Origin: Clostridia bacterium
Lineage (GTDB): Bacteria > Bacillota_A > Clostridia > RUG12999
Reading direction: 5' to 3'
DNA length: 15,008 bases
NCBI GenBank assembly: GCA_017558425.1
Contig: JAFYVD010000032.1
Span: 1 to 15,008, forward strand
Shown: piece after piece, positions 6,209 to 14,217 of the stretch
Layout of the letters: each line of letters begins with the position of its first letter
Position numbering within the stretch: position 1 is the first letter of the stretch
Made by a program: the position numbers and the translations under genes
Notes under the pieces: generated by a model
Told to the model about the DNA's origin: nothing
The model's input: only the letters and a program-made list of their open reading frames with translations
Databases searched by the model: none

Positions 6209-6904
6209 GTGGCGTGGTTTGATAAATGGCTGGACACACTTTATAATACTTTTATAGTTTCGGAACGTTATAATATTCTTTTAAGTGGTCTTGGCAAAAC
6301 AATTATAATAACATTGGGCGCTCTTGTGATTGGCGTTATTATAGGTACTATAGTTGCGATAATAAAGGTGTTTTCGGAAGGTAACAAAAAAATGAAAATA
6401 CTGGATGTTCTTTGCAATATTTACCTTACGGTAATCAGAGGAACTCCGGTTGTAGTTCAGCTTCTTATTTCCTTTTTTATCATATTTACAACCGCGAAAG
6501 ATGGAACATGGGTTGCGATTATTACTTTCGGCGTAAACTCGGGCGCATATGTTGCGGAAACAATACGTTCGGGAATTATGGCGATAGATAAGGGTCAGAC
6601 AGAAGCAGGACGTTCCCTTGGTTTTTCGAGTGTTCAAACAATGAAAACCATTATTCTTCCGCAGGCGTTTAAAAATATTCTTCCTGCGATAGGTAACGAA
6701 ATGATAGCGCTTCTGAAGGAAACATCAGTTGCAGGATATGTGGCTGTTATTGAGCTTACAAAAGCCGGCAACCAGATAAAAAATACTACATATGACCAAA
6801 TAAATCCAATACTTCTGGTAGCACTCATTTACTTGATTATGGTTGTTGGAATGACAAAACTCCTGGGTGTTATGGAGAGGAGGTTAAGGAAAAATGAGCG
6901 ATAA
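6209..6904 (+). CDS. Amino acid ABC transporter permease (HisM/GlnP type)
   Basis: This is a 231-residue inner-membrane permease starting at GTG 6209, chosen because AAAGGGG lies at 6192-6198. The upstream in-frame TTG at 6161 falls inside the terminator hairpin and adds an atypical cysteine/lysine-rich leader. The start [16 protein letters not shown] followed by [19 protein letters not shown] is typical of the family. Hydrophobic segments are at about residues 30-53, 68-95, 100-122, 155-180 and 199-215. The cytoplasmic EAA-type coupling loop [20 protein letters not shown] is at about 132-151 and docks on the ATPase. The gene overlaps the ATPase start by 11 bases, implying translational coupling. 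One permease gene suggests a homodimeric channel. Confidence 0.9.
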   Translation: MAWFDKWLDTLYNTFIVSERYNILLSGLGKTIIITLGALVIGVIIGTIVAIIKVFSEGNKKMKILDVLCNIYLTVIRGTPVVVQLLISFFIIFTTAKDGTWVAIITFGVNSGAYVAETIRSGIMAIDKGQTEAGRSLGFSSVQTMKTIILPQAFKNILPAIGNEMIALLKETSVAGYVAVIELTKAGNQIKNTTYDQINPILLVALIYLIMVVGMTKLLGVMERRLRKNER

Positions 6905-7637
6905 TGTTATCATAAAAACAAACAACCTTTGTAAATATTACAATGGTGGAGATATAAAAGCTCTTGATAATGTGTCTGCAAGTATTAAAAAAGGTGAAGT
7001 TGTGGTTGTAATCGGTCCGTCTGGAAGCGGTAAATCCACATTCCTGAGGTCGCTCAATTTACTTGAAATGCCCACTGCCGGCACAATATTGTTTGAGGAA
7101 ACCGACATAACAGGCCCTAAAGTGAATATAAATATTCACAGAAGGAAAATGGGTATGGTGTTCCAGCATTTTAATCTGTTCCCGCATATGACAATTATAA
7201 AAAACCTTACAATAGCTCCCACTAAACTTCTTAAAATGTCAAAAGAAGATGCGGAAAAGAAAGCTATGGAGCTGCTTGAAAGGGTTGGGCTGGGCGACAG
7301 AGCGGGCGCTTATCCCTCACAGCTTTCGGGCGGACAGAAACAGCGTGTAGCCATTGTTCGTGCGCTTTGCATGAACCCTGAAGTAATGCTGTTTGACGAA
7401 CCCACAAGTGCGCTTGACCCCGAGATGGTTGGCGAAGTGCTTCAGGTTATGAAACAGCTTGCAAAAGAGGGAATGACCATGGTGGTTGTTACTCACGAAA
7501 TGGGTTTTGCTCGTGAAGTTGCAGACCGCGTGATTTTCATGGCGGAAGGTCAGATTGTTGAAGAAGGCACTCCTGATGAGATTTTTTCAAATCCTAAGGA
7601 CGACCGAACAAAGCAGTTTCTGCAAAATATTTTATAG
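6894..7637 (+). CDS. Amino acid ABC transporter ATP-binding protein
   Basis: This is a 247-residue ABC ATPase of the polar amino acid import subfamily, with all motifs intact. Walker [10 protein letters not shown] is at residues 41-49, the Q-loop Gln91 in [12 protein letters not shown], the signature LSGGQKQR at 144-151, Walker B VMLFDEP at 164-170 and the switch His201 in [17 protein letters not shown] and [10 protein letters not shown] are typical of the GlnQ/HisP group. ATG 6894 overlaps the permease stop by 11 bases, with an AGGAGG-type site around 6877-6882. It powers uptake of the ligand delivered by the lipoprotein at 5372-6124. A strong terminator follows eight bases after the stop, so the operon ends here. 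Confidence 0.95.
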   Translation: MSDNVIIKTNNLCKYYNGGDIKALDNVSASIKKGEVVVVIGPSGSGKSTFLRSLNLLEMPTAGTILFEETDITGPKVNINIHRRKMGMVFQHFNLFPHMTIIKNLTIAPTKLLKMSKEDAEKKAMELLERVGLGDRAGAYPSQLSGGQKQRVAIVRALCMNPEVMLFDEPTSALDPEMVGEVLQVMKQLAKEGMTMVVVTHEMGFAREVADRVIFMAEGQIVEEGTPDEIFSNPKDDRTKQFLQNIL

Positions 7638-7644
7638 TTTTATT

Positions 7645-7684
7645 ATCTGTCATTTGGCACTTTGTGCCAAGTGGCAGATTTTTT
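7645..7684 (+). terminator. Terminator of the amino acid importer operon
   Basis: A 16-bp stem pairs 7645-7660 (ATCTGTCATTTGGCAC) with 7664-7679, including two G-U pairs, around a three-base loop, followed by a T run to 7684. Confidence 0.9.
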
Positions 7685-7697
7685 GCCTAATTTCCTA

Positions 7698-7726
7698 TTG
7701 CAAGAAGAATGGAAAAGTGGTATAAT
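7698..7726 (+). promoter_or_regulatory. Sigma-A promoter for queT and downstream genes
   Basis: TTGCAA (7698-7703), a 17-base spacer and TATAAT (7721-7726) preceded by TGG. The predicted start is near 7733, about 12 bases before the preQ1 aptamer. No further clear promoter was recognised in the short gaps before the DUF1015, cdaA, cdaR and nucleotidyltransferase genes. Confidence 0.78.
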
Positions 7727-7744
7727 ATATGATAAACTTAATAA

Positions 7745-7783
7745 TGTCAGTCGCGATAACCTGACATAAAACAAAACAAGGAG
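7745..7783 (+). promoter_or_regulatory. preQ1-I riboswitch, translational type
   Basis: TGTCAG (7745-7750) and CTGACA (7761-7766) form the P1 stem. The loop TCGCGATAAC closely matches the loop of the known compact preQ1-I aptamer from Thermoanaerobacter (UCGCAGUAAC), and the A-rich tail ATAAAACAAAACAAGG matches its 3' strand. C7760 corresponds to the ligand-pairing cytosine. The 3' AAGG, which forms the P2 pseudoknot with the loop, is also the ribosome binding site of queT, so preQ1 binding should block translation. The downstream gene is a preQ1 transporter component, which supports the call independently. Confidence 0.93.
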
Positions 7784-7791
7784 AGATGAAA

Positions 7792-8268
7792 ATGAAATTT
7801 TCAAAAACAAGAGCAACAGTATTTGTAGGGACGGTGGCAGCAATTTATGCAGTGCTGTCTTTGATGCCGGGGCTGTCGGCAATTTCCTTCGGACCCATTC
7901 AGCTAAGAATTGCCGAAGCTATGTGCGTTTTGGCACTTTTGACGCCATGGGCCATTCCAGCGCTTACTCTGGGATGTTTTATAACCAACCTCGCAAGCCC
8001 TATGATGGCTGTTGACCTGCCGTTTGGAACACTTGCAACCCTGATTGCGGTGTCGCTTGCTTATCTTTTGAGGAAAAACAAATGGGTGGCAATGCTGATG
8101 CCGGTAATTTCCAACGGCCTGATAATTGGTGCAATTATAAGCTTTTATACCGACAGCACTTTCGGATTCTGGATGAACGCCCTTCTGGTGGGTGCAGGAG
8201 AAGCGGCCGCGTGCTACATTTTCGGAATCCCGCTTTATAATGCATTGAAGAAATTTTTCGTAAGATAA
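7792..8268 (+). CDS. queT: QueT, substrate-binding (S) subunit of an ECF transporter for preQ1
   Basis: This is a 158-residue integral membrane protein of the QueT family (formerly DUF988), the specificity subunit that joins a shared ECF energy module to import queuosine precursors. Family marks are FGPIQLRIAEAMCVLALLTPWAIP (about residues 34-57), then GCFITNLASPM (62-72), a DLPFGTLATLIA segment and later hydrophobic helices ending with ALKKFFVR. Five to six membrane segments are visible. I prefer ATG 7792 because AAGGAG (7778-7783) is eight bases upstream; ATG 7786 is only two bases from it. No ECF ATPase or EcfT gene lies nearby, as expected for group II ECF systems that share one module. 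Translation is probably shut off by preQ1 through the riboswitch. Confidence 0.92.
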   Translation: MKFSKTRATVFVGTVAAIYAVLSLMPGLSAISFGPIQLRIAEAMCVLALLTPWAIPALTLGCFITNLASPMMAVDLPFGTLATLIAVSLAYLLRKNKWVAMLMPVISNGLIIGAIISFYTDSTFGFWMNALLVGAGEAAACYIFGIPLYNALKKFFVR

Positions 8269-8305
8269 CGGTAAATCCGCTTTGGCGGAGGAAACGGAGT
8301 AGTAT

Positions 8306-9616
8306 ATGGAACGAATTTTACCGCTTAAGGCATTGAGATATAATAAAAATTTCATAGGGGATATCGGAGCTGTGCTGGCACCTCCCTATGATGTTATATC
8401 TGCAAAACAACAGCAAAGTCTTTATAACAGCCATCCTTTCAATGTCGTGAGACTTGAGTGCGGAATGGAGAATGACGGCGATAGCGAAACAGACAACAAA
8501 TATACCAGAAGTGCGGAAACTCTTGATGAGTGGACCCTTTCGGGAGTGATTGTTCCGGACAGACAACCTGCGATTTATGTTTATCATCAGGAATATACTG
8601 CAGTTGATGGAGAAAACAGAGTTTGCAAAGGCATAGTATGTCTTGTAAGACTTGACGATTTTGAAATCGGAACAGTGTTGCCGCATGAAGAAACGGGTGC
8701 GAAGGCAAAAAGCGACAGATTAAAGTTGCTTGGCGAATGTGGGGTGAATTTCAGCCCTGTTTTCGGATTGTACAGAGATGATGAAAAGACTGTTGATACA
8801 GCTTTTGAAGAAGCTTTGCAAAATCCGCCGGATACATTTGCCAAAACGATTGACGGAGCAAGCCAGAAAGTCTGGACGGTGACAGACGAGGAGACTGCCG
8901 GGAAAATACAGCAGTTGCTTGCTGATAAGCAGATTATTATAGCTGACGGACACCACAGATATGAAGCTGCACTTAAATATCGTGATATGATGATAGAAAT
9001 TAACCCCGACCATACCGGCGAGGAACCTTATAACTATGTTATGATGTACCTTGCGGAAATGAATCAGCCTGGATTTGAAATGTTCGCCACACACCGATTG
9101 GTTCGTAATGTGGTTGGTTACAGCGAAGCGGGAGTGATTTCTCAGCTGGAAAAAAGCTTTAATATTACTAAGCTGTTTGCCGAGGAGATAGAAACGGCAA
9201 TTTCTGAAAAGCTTGCGGAAAACAATGATATTCCCACATTTGCAATGTATACCGGGAAGGATTATTACTATCTGCTCAGACTGAAGGATTTTTCTTTTGC
9301 AGATGCAGAAGGAGAAGGAAAATCGGTGGCGCTGAGGCATCTTGATGTAACGGTGCTCCATTCGCTGATTTTGGGCAAAGCTTTCGGAGTGAGCGAGGCA
9401 GAACTGAAAAAGCAGGACTATCTTTCTTTCACAAGAAATATTGAAGAAGCTGCTCAAAATGTGAAAAATGGAGATTTTCAGTGCGCATTTATGATAAATC
9501 CCACAAAAATGCAGGAAATTTTTGAAATTTCTTTAAACGGCGAAAAAATGCCACAGAAATCAACGTGGATTTCTCCCAAACCCAAAACAGGTCTTGTAAT
9601 GAATAAAATTAACTGA
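8306..9616 (+). CDS. DUF1015 family protein
   Basis: This is a 436-residue soluble protein with DUF1015 landmarks: LAPPYDVIS (residues 24-32), HPFNVVRLECG (43-53), GTVLPHEET (122-130) and IIADGHHRYEAALKYRD (211-227). The DGHHR motif at 214-218 resembles the DG(H/Q)xR motif of ParB/sulfiredoxin-like and SerK-type kinases, so an ATP- or phosphate-related activity is possible, but this is inference. ATG 8306 has GGAG at 8296-8299. The gene starts 37 bases after queT and ends 16 bases before cdaA, so it is probably co-transcribed with both. Family members in other Clostridia often sit near serine-biosynthesis genes (from memory); none is seen here. The biochemical role is unassigned. Confidence 0.85.
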   Translation: MERILPLKALRYNKNFIGDIGAVLAPPYDVISAKQQQSLYNSHPFNVVRLECGMENDGDSETDNKYTRSAETLDEWTLSGVIVPDRQPAIYVYHQEYTAVDGENRVCKGIVCLVRLDDFEIGTVLPHEETGAKAKSDRLKLLGECGVNFSPVFGLYRDDEKTVDTAFEEALQNPPDTFAKTIDGASQKVWTVTDEETAGKIQQLLADKQIIIADGHHRYEAALKYRDMMIEINPDHTGEEPYNYVMMYLAEMNQPGFEMFATHRLVRNVVGYSEAGVISQLEKSFNITKLFAEEIETAISEKLAENNDIPTFAMYTGKDYYYLLRLKDFSFADAEGEGKSVALRHLDVTVLHSLILGKAFGVSEAELKKQDYLSFTRNIEEAAQNVKNGDFQCAFMINPTKMQEIFEISLNGEKMPQKSTWISPKPKTGLVMNKIN

Positions 9617-9632
9617 AAACGGGGTGAACAGT

Positions 9633-10490
9633 ATGAATTTTCTTCAACCGCTTAAAAACTTTGTATATATCGGCTGGGTTGATGTTATTGATATTTTAAT
9701 TGTAGCGTTTATACTTTATAAGGCGATAGGTCTTGTTCGTGAAACGCGTGCTCAGCAGGTTTTAAAAGGTATTATAATTTTGCTGGTGCTCACTCCGCTC
9801 AGCGAATGGCTTCAGCTTGATGCACTGAACTACATACTTGTTAACGTGATGCAGTTCGGTATTCTTGCCATTATCATCGTTTTCCAACCCGAACTGAGAC
9901 GAGTGCTGGAAAAGGTGGGCAGATTTAATGTTGGCGCAATTTTTAAAGCTGACCAGACGGCGGGTCAATTTGATATTGATGAAGCCATCGGATCTATTTC
10001 GACAGCGGCGGGCAATATGTCGCTGACAAAAACAGGAGCGCTTATTGTAATTGAAAGAGAAACCAAACTGGGCGAAATAGCCGGAACGGGCACGTTGCTT
10101 GATGCGGCAATTTCATCGCAGCTTGTGGAAAATATCTTTTTCCACAATTCGCCTTTGCATGACGGTGCAATGATAATCAGAAAAAACAGAATTGTGGCGG
10201 CAGGTTGTTATTTGCCGCTGACAGAAAATAATTCTCTTGGAAAACATCTCGGAACAAGACACAGGGCGGGAATCGGCATAAGCGAAACCGCAGACTGTGT
10301 GGTGGTGATAGTATCTGAAGAAACAGGGGCAATATCCATTGCCAAATCGGGCGAGCTTGAGTCCAACTTCACTCCCGATTCGCTGAAAAAGAGATTGTCC
10401 AGGGAATTACATCCTGCAAAAAACTCCAAAAACGAGAACGGAAAAACTATTGTAAAGAAGGTGAAGGATAAGTGGAAAAAAGACGCGTAA
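9633..10490 (+). CDS. cdaA: Diadenylate cyclase CdaA
   Basis: This is a 285-residue membrane enzyme that makes cyclic di-AMP from two ATP. Three N-terminal membrane helices are visible (about residues 16-35, 43-60 and 66-84), then a linker and the DAC domain. The catalytic DGA motif is D177-G178-A179 in NSPLHDGAMII and the RHR motif is R209-H210-R211 in LGTRHRAGIGISE; both are intact. The C-terminal tail is lysine-rich. I chose ATG 9633 because GGGGTG (9621-9626) is the ribosome binding site; the GTG at 9624 belongs to that site. cdaR follows immediately, the classic Firmicutes arrangement. c-di-AMP controls potassium and osmolyte balance and is often essential in this group. Transcription from the queT promoter is likely unless an internal promoter exists. 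Confidence 0.96.
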   Translation: MNFLQPLKNFVYIGWVDVIDILIVAFILYKAIGLVRETRAQQVLKGIIILLVLTPLSEWLQLDALNYILVNVMQFGILAIIIVFQPELRRVLEKVGRFNVGAIFKADQTAGQFDIDEAIGSISTAAGNMSLTKTGALIVIERETKLGEIAGTGTLLDAAISSQLVENIFFHNSPLHDGAMIIRKNRIVAAGCYLPLTENNSLGKHLGTRHRAGIGISETADCVVVIVSEETGAISIAKSGELESNFTPDSLKKRLSRELHPAKNSKNENGKTIVKKVKDKWKKDA

Positions 10491-11428
10491 AAGGAAGCGA
10501 ATGGATGTCCAACAAAACAACGTTGAAAGTTGTTTCACTTGTCCTTTCGATAGTGCTGTGGAGTTATGTTGCTGTGACGCAAGACCCTACACGTTCGGAC
10601 AGAGTGGAAAAGGTGGAGGTTATATGTGGCCTCAGCCAGACACAGATTAATCAAGGGCTCAGCATTGTGTCCAAATCGGCAAATACGGTGTCTTTTGATG
10701 CGACGGGGAAAAGAAGCCTTGTTACAGGTGTGAGAGGCAACTATTCGGCAAGACTTGATCTTGATGATATCACCGCTCCGGGAAAATATAATATTGTACC
10801 TGAAATATCACGTCCCGACGGTGTTTATATAGCGGACGTAATTCCATCCACCATTGAAGTTTATGTGGACAAAAACGTCAGCTCTTCATTGCCGGTGGTT
10901 GTGGAGACAACAGGAAAGCTTAGCGACAATCTTATTATTACCGATATGACAGCAGACCTGTCGCAGATAGATGTTACAATGCCTTCACTGGCACTTGAGC
11001 AGATTGCCTATGCAGGTGCAATTGTGGACTTGTCCGAAGTCAGAAACTCAACGATTATCAACTGTCCTACAGTTCTGATGAACAGCGACAAAAAGGCTGT
11101 GGATATCAAAAACGCCGTGATAGACAAGAAAAATGTTGTGATAAACATTTCTGTTGAACAGATGAAAAATGTAAAAATCTCTCCGAAAATTAAAAATGCG
11201 GAGAAATTTGCAAAAGACTTTGAAGTTACTGTTTTGCCCAAAACTATAGAGATTTGTGGTGAAAAAGATGTGCTTGATACGGTTTCGGTGTTGGAAACAA
11301 AAGAGCTTGCGCTGGGAAAAAGCGTTACAAACGGCGAAGAATTTGAAGTGGAACTGATGCTTCCTGCCGGAACACATTTGAGAGCGAATACAGAAAATAA
11401 AATAAAACTTATTTTTAATAAGAAATAG
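10472..11428 (+). CDS. cdaR: CdaR (YbbR-domain) regulator of diadenylate cyclase
   Basis: This is a 318-residue membrane-anchored extracytoplasmic protein that interacts with and modulates CdaA. An N-terminal membrane helix (KVVSLVLSIVLWSYVAV, about residues 19-35) is followed by beta-rich YbbR repeats. Recurring patterns such as SSSLPVVVETTGKLSDN, VTMPSLALEQI and EFEVELMLPAG point to about three repeats, fewer than the four in the longer Bacillus protein. The start is uncertain: GTG 10472 overlaps cdaA by 19 bases and has AAGG at 10464-10467, while ATG 10505 has AAAGGAAG (10489-10496) at ideal spacing and would give 307 residues. Both keep the anchor. Position directly after cdaA supports the call. 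Confidence 0.9.
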   Translation: MEKRRVKGSEWMSNKTTLKVVSLVLSIVLWSYVAVTQDPTRSDRVEKVEVICGLSQTQINQGLSIVSKSANTVSFDATGKRSLVTGVRGNYSARLDLDDITAPGKYNIVPEISRPDGVYIADVIPSTIEVYVDKNVSSSLPVVVETTGKLSDNLIITDMTADLSQIDVTMPSLALEQIAYAGAIVDLSEVRNSTIINCPTVLMNSDKKAVDIKNAVIDKKNVVINISVEQMKNVKISPKIKNAEKFAKDFEVTVLPKTIEICGEKDVLDTVSVLETKELALGKSVTNGEEFEVELMLPAGTHLRANTENKIKLIFNKK

Positions 11429-11440
11429 AGGGGGACGAAA

Positions 11441-12178
11441 ATGAAAGCGATTATACTTGCAGCCGGATATGCAACAAGACTTTATCCGCTTACAAAAGAC
11501 AAACCAAAGGCACTTTTACCCATTGCGGGAAAACCTATCCTTGACTATATTGTGGATGAGATAGAGACTATCCCGGAAGTTACAAGCCTTGCTATTATCA
11601 GTAACGACAAATTTTACGGCAATTTTGAAGATTGGAAGAAAAACCGCAAAACCCGCCTTGAAGTTACGGTTGTGAATGACAACACTACTGACGACAGCAA
11701 CAAACTTGGTGCTGTGGGCGACATTTCTTATACTATTGATAAACTGTCTGTTGACGAGGATATCCTTGTTATGGCAGGTGACAATATTTTCACATTCAAA
11801 CTTAAAGATTTTGCAGATTTTTATAAGGAAAAAAATGCCGACCTTATTCTTGCGAAAAGACTTGATAAACTCAGCGATCTCCAGAGAATGGGCAATGCAC
11901 TGCTTGATGAAAATTCTAAGGTGCTGGATATGGTGGAAAAGCCTCAGAATCCGCCGTCAGACCTTGCTATTTTCGCAGTTTATATGTATAAAAAAGAGAC
12001 TCTGCCCCTTTTCAAACAGTATCTTGACGAAGGCGGCAACCCCGACGCACCCGGATTTTTCCCTTCCTGGCTGCACAAGAAAAAAGATGTTTACGCCTAT
12101 GTTTTTGAGGGAGAATGTTATGATATCGGGACTCCTGAATCTTATGAGGAAGTAAACGAAATATTTAAAAATAAATAA
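11441..12178 (+). CDS. Sugar-1-phosphate nucleotidyltransferase (NTP_transferase family)
   Basis: This is a 245-residue cytosolic enzyme of the RmlA/GlmU-N superfamily, which makes NDP-sugars from a sugar 1-phosphate and NTP. Visible features are the nucleotide-binding signature LAAGYATRLYPLTKDKPKAL (residues 6-25) with LPIAGKP, the metal-binding GDN at 113-115 in VMAGDNIF, the MVEKP segment at 164-168 and the second acidic site Asp228 in YDIGTPESYEEVN. It lacks the left-handed beta-helix acetyltransferase domain of full-length GlmU. The sugar and nucleotide cannot be read from sequence. ATG 11441 lies 12 bases after the cdaR stop with GAGGGGG at 11428-11434, so it is translationally close to the cda pair. 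It sits where glmM is usually found, which suggests a link to cell-wall sugar supply (inference). Confidence 0.87.
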   Translation: MKAIILAAGYATRLYPLTKDKPKALLPIAGKPILDYIVDEIETIPEVTSLAIISNDKFYGNFEDWKKNRKTRLEVTVVNDNTTDDSNKLGAVGDISYTIDKLSVDEDILVMAGDNIFTFKLKDFADFYKEKNADLILAKRLDKLSDLQRMGNALLDENSKVLDMVEKPQNPPSDLAIFAVYMYKKETLPLFKQYLDEGGNPDAPGFFPSWLHKKKDVYAYVFEGECYDIGTPESYEEVNEIFKNK

Positions 12179-12190
12179 TGTGAATTGAAA

Positions 12191-12229
12191 AACAGTGTTG
12201 TGGTAAATTAGCCACAGCACTGTTTTTTT
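12191..12229 (+). terminator. Bidirectional terminator between the nucleotidyltransferase and stalk-domain genes
   Basis: A 13-bp stem pairs AACAGTGTTGTGG (12191-12203) with CCACAGCACTGTT (12212-12224), with one G-T pair and an eight-base loop, followed by seven T. On the minus strand the stem is followed by TTTTTC, so it also serves the convergent gene ending at 12236. It closes the queT-to-nucleotidyltransferase unit. Confidence 0.9.
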
Positions 12230-12235
12230 GTAATA

Positions 12236-14173
12236 TTAGTTTATAATGTAAATCAGATTTTCCTCGGCGTCCCAGTTTATGAAAAGTCCGAAAAGGGTGC
12301 GCATACTTTGTGCGGAAATGTAGACTTTTCCGGATATTTCAATCGGTGCAATATCCAGTTCAACAGAGTTGCCGGCTGCTGTACAAACAGAATTGTTGGG
12401 CGAAAGAGTTATGGTTTCGTCACGGCGGGTCAGCAGGGTTTTGCCGTCCTGTTGAGAAATGTCGTAGCCGAGGGACGGAGCTATTGCGTCGAGCGGCAAA
12501 AAGAGCTTGTTTGAATTAATTACGGGTGGAGCGGAAATGTATGGAACTCCACTTAAAGTGTATTTTTCGCTACCCACACTGCAAGTACAGATGATGGATT
12601 CGGACCCTGAAAGCGGACGGTCGATACGTTTGCCTGTTATGGGGTCAAAAGCTATGCCGGGCTCGGTTGCATCGTAAATTACATATTTGGTGTTTTCGTT
12701 TTTGTCGGCATAAAAAAGTCCTAAAGACAGCTCGTTTTTGAAAAATTTCTTCATTTCGGAATGTGTTTTCATAAATGAAGTGGGAATAAAGTCGGTGCTT
12801 GTAATCACACGACAATAGTCTGTAATTTCCCGCAAGAAGGAATTGTATACCACGCATACGCCTTCTCCGATAATGCGGACTCCGCCGTAATAGCGGGCGT
12901 AGCATAAAAGTTGTTCGTGTTTGCCTAACTGAAGTGTGCCATAGTGTCGCAATGAGTATCCGCCTGCGACGGTTTGGACAAATCTGTCAACACGGCTCTT
13001 GCTGAATCTGGGGAGATACGAAGAGGAAAAATCGGGGTTTTGTACCGTTTCGTAGTCAAGCAGGGTGCCTGTTTTGGCATCAATATATGCTCTGGCAAAC
13101 ACAAAAGCGGTGTCGCAAACATGCGATTGTAACCAAGCAATGTTGCCTTCGTCAAACATTTGAACAAAGTTTTCACGATGACGGGAATAGATGGCAGGCA
13201 AATAGTTAATCTGAATGGCATTGTAGGAGTTTTCGCTGCCGTTTGCGTTGGAATAGTAGCTTAATTTGCCCGAAACAAGGTGTGCCACATAGCCCGAGGA
13301 CAATGAGAAAAACGGAGAGTCGGTTACTTTGGAAATGTCTATATTATACACAACCTTATCGGGGGTGAAAATCTTTTCGTCGGTCTGTATGTTGTTGTTA
13401 AAATAATACCGCTCGTCATAATACTGGTCGGCATAATAGTAGTTATAATCGTACATTTTTATGTCGGCGATTTTCCCTGTCTGTGCATCAATTGCCTTAA
13501 AATTGCTACGGTTTAAAATGTACATGGGGCGCACAGTTTTAAGCCTTGAAGAATGGTCGAAAATGGTGTTGTAAACAAGCTCAAAACCGATACGGTTGTA
13601 AAAATTTTCGAAAGCGTGTTCGGGGGTTGCCAGACTTTCAAGTTGCTCGAAATTATAATTTGCTTTGCCGAATCCCTTATAAAAAGTCACTTCACCACTC
13701 TGCTTGTCCACAACAACTGTGGCGGTGCGGCCTGTGATGGGGATGCTGTTGTGACTTTCGGCAAAGGTGTATTCGTATGCGTTGTAACCCAGAAGTTTCA
13801 GCTCTGTTTCAGGCATAATTTTTGCCAGAAACTCACGGGCAAACCGCTCGCCTGCCTGGACGGAAATTTCTTTGCCGGGAAGGGGCGACGATTCTGTAAA
13901 TTCCGATATGCTGTAGTAAATGATGTCGCCGAGGTCGGTAATACCGGTGATGATTTTCAGATTGTCGTTGAACCAACCTATCATCCAGGCGTCCAAATCC
14001 CCGTAAATATTCACTTTTTCATAAAGCTGTGTTTTATCTGTAATGTCTATATCGAATGTGGAAATAACCTGCTCCTTTAAGTTGGTGGGCAGGTAAGGAT
14101 ATTCCTCTGCCACGGCGAAAAGGGGCAGAAGAAGAGATATCAGCAATATAACAATTAATTTTTTGAATTTCAT
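12236..14173 (-). CDS. Secreted YcdB/PepSY-like protein with C-terminal copper-amine-oxidase-N (stalk) domain
   Basis: This is a 645-residue exported protein. MKFKK, a hydrophobic run and AVA|EE (cleavage after about residue 22) form a signal peptide, with no lipobox. The body contains repeated PepSY/YcdB-like units, for example SVQAGERFAREFLAKIMP through TGRTATVVVDKQSGEVTFYKG (about 103-175) and an AYIDAKTGTLLDYE unit (about 363-376). The last ~90 residues (PPVINSNKLFLPLDAIAPSLGYDI, ISGKVYISAQSMRTLFGL, NLIYIIN) match the copper amine oxidase N-terminal-like domain common at the C-terminus of clostridial surface proteins. No catalytic motif was seen; a wall-bound binding or inhibitory role is possible. 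ATG 14173 has GGTGA at 14185-14181. It is divergent from lon, and the region between them holds phased repeats that may control it. Confidence 0.8.
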   Translation of the reverse strand: MKFKKLIVILLISLLLPLFAVAEEYPYLPTNLKEQVISTFDIDITDKTQLYEKVNIYGDLDAWMIGWFNDNLKIITGITDLGDIIYYSISEFTESSPLPGKEISVQAGERFAREFLAKIMPETELKLLGYNAYEYTFAESHNSIPITGRTATVVVDKQSGEVTFYKGFGKANYNFEQLESLATPEHAFENFYNRIGFELVYNTIFDHSSRLKTVRPMYILNRSNFKAIDAQTGKIADIKMYDYNYYYADQYYDERYYFNNNIQTDEKIFTPDKVVYNIDISKVTDSPFFSLSSGYVAHLVSGKLSYYSNANGSENSYNAIQINYLPAIYSRHRENFVQMFDEGNIAWLQSHVCDTAFVFARAYIDAKTGTLLDYETVQNPDFSSSYLPRFSKSRVDRFVQTVAGGYSLRHYGTLQLGKHEQLLCYARYYGGVRIIGEGVCVVYNSFLREITDYCRVITSTDFIPTSFMKTHSEMKKFFKNELSLGLFYADKNENTKYVIYDATEPGIAFDPITGKRIDRPLSGSESIICTCSVGSEKYTLSGVPYISAPPVINSNKLFLPLDAIAPSLGYDISQQDGKTLLTRRDETITLSPNNSVCTAAGNSVELDIAPIEISGKVYISAQSMRTLFGLFINWDAEENLIYIIN

Positions 14174-14186
14174 TTATTAATCACCA

Positions 14187-14197
14187 ATTATATTATA
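14187..14197 (-). promoter_or_regulatory. Candidate -10 region of the stalk-domain gene
   Basis: Two overlapping TATAAT boxes on the minus strand (14197-14192 and 14192-14187). The first would start transcription at about the ribosome binding site and has no recognisable -35 at 16-18 bases. The second pairs with TTGTCA (14214-14209), but its start would fall downstream of the ribosome binding site. The poor -35 suggests an activator-dependent promoter. Confidence 0.35.
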
Positions 14198-14217
14198 TAT
14201 CATTTATATGACAACCC

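Noticed and set aside
8274..8290. Hairpin TCCGC/GCGGA between queT and DUF1015 as a terminator
   Set aside because: It has only five pairs and no T tract, so it is not expected to stop transcription.
8720..9457. Minus-strand open frame of 245 codons inside the DUF1015 gene
   Set aside because: It is an antisense shadow of the DUF1015 reading frame, with no ribosome binding site and no recognisable domain.
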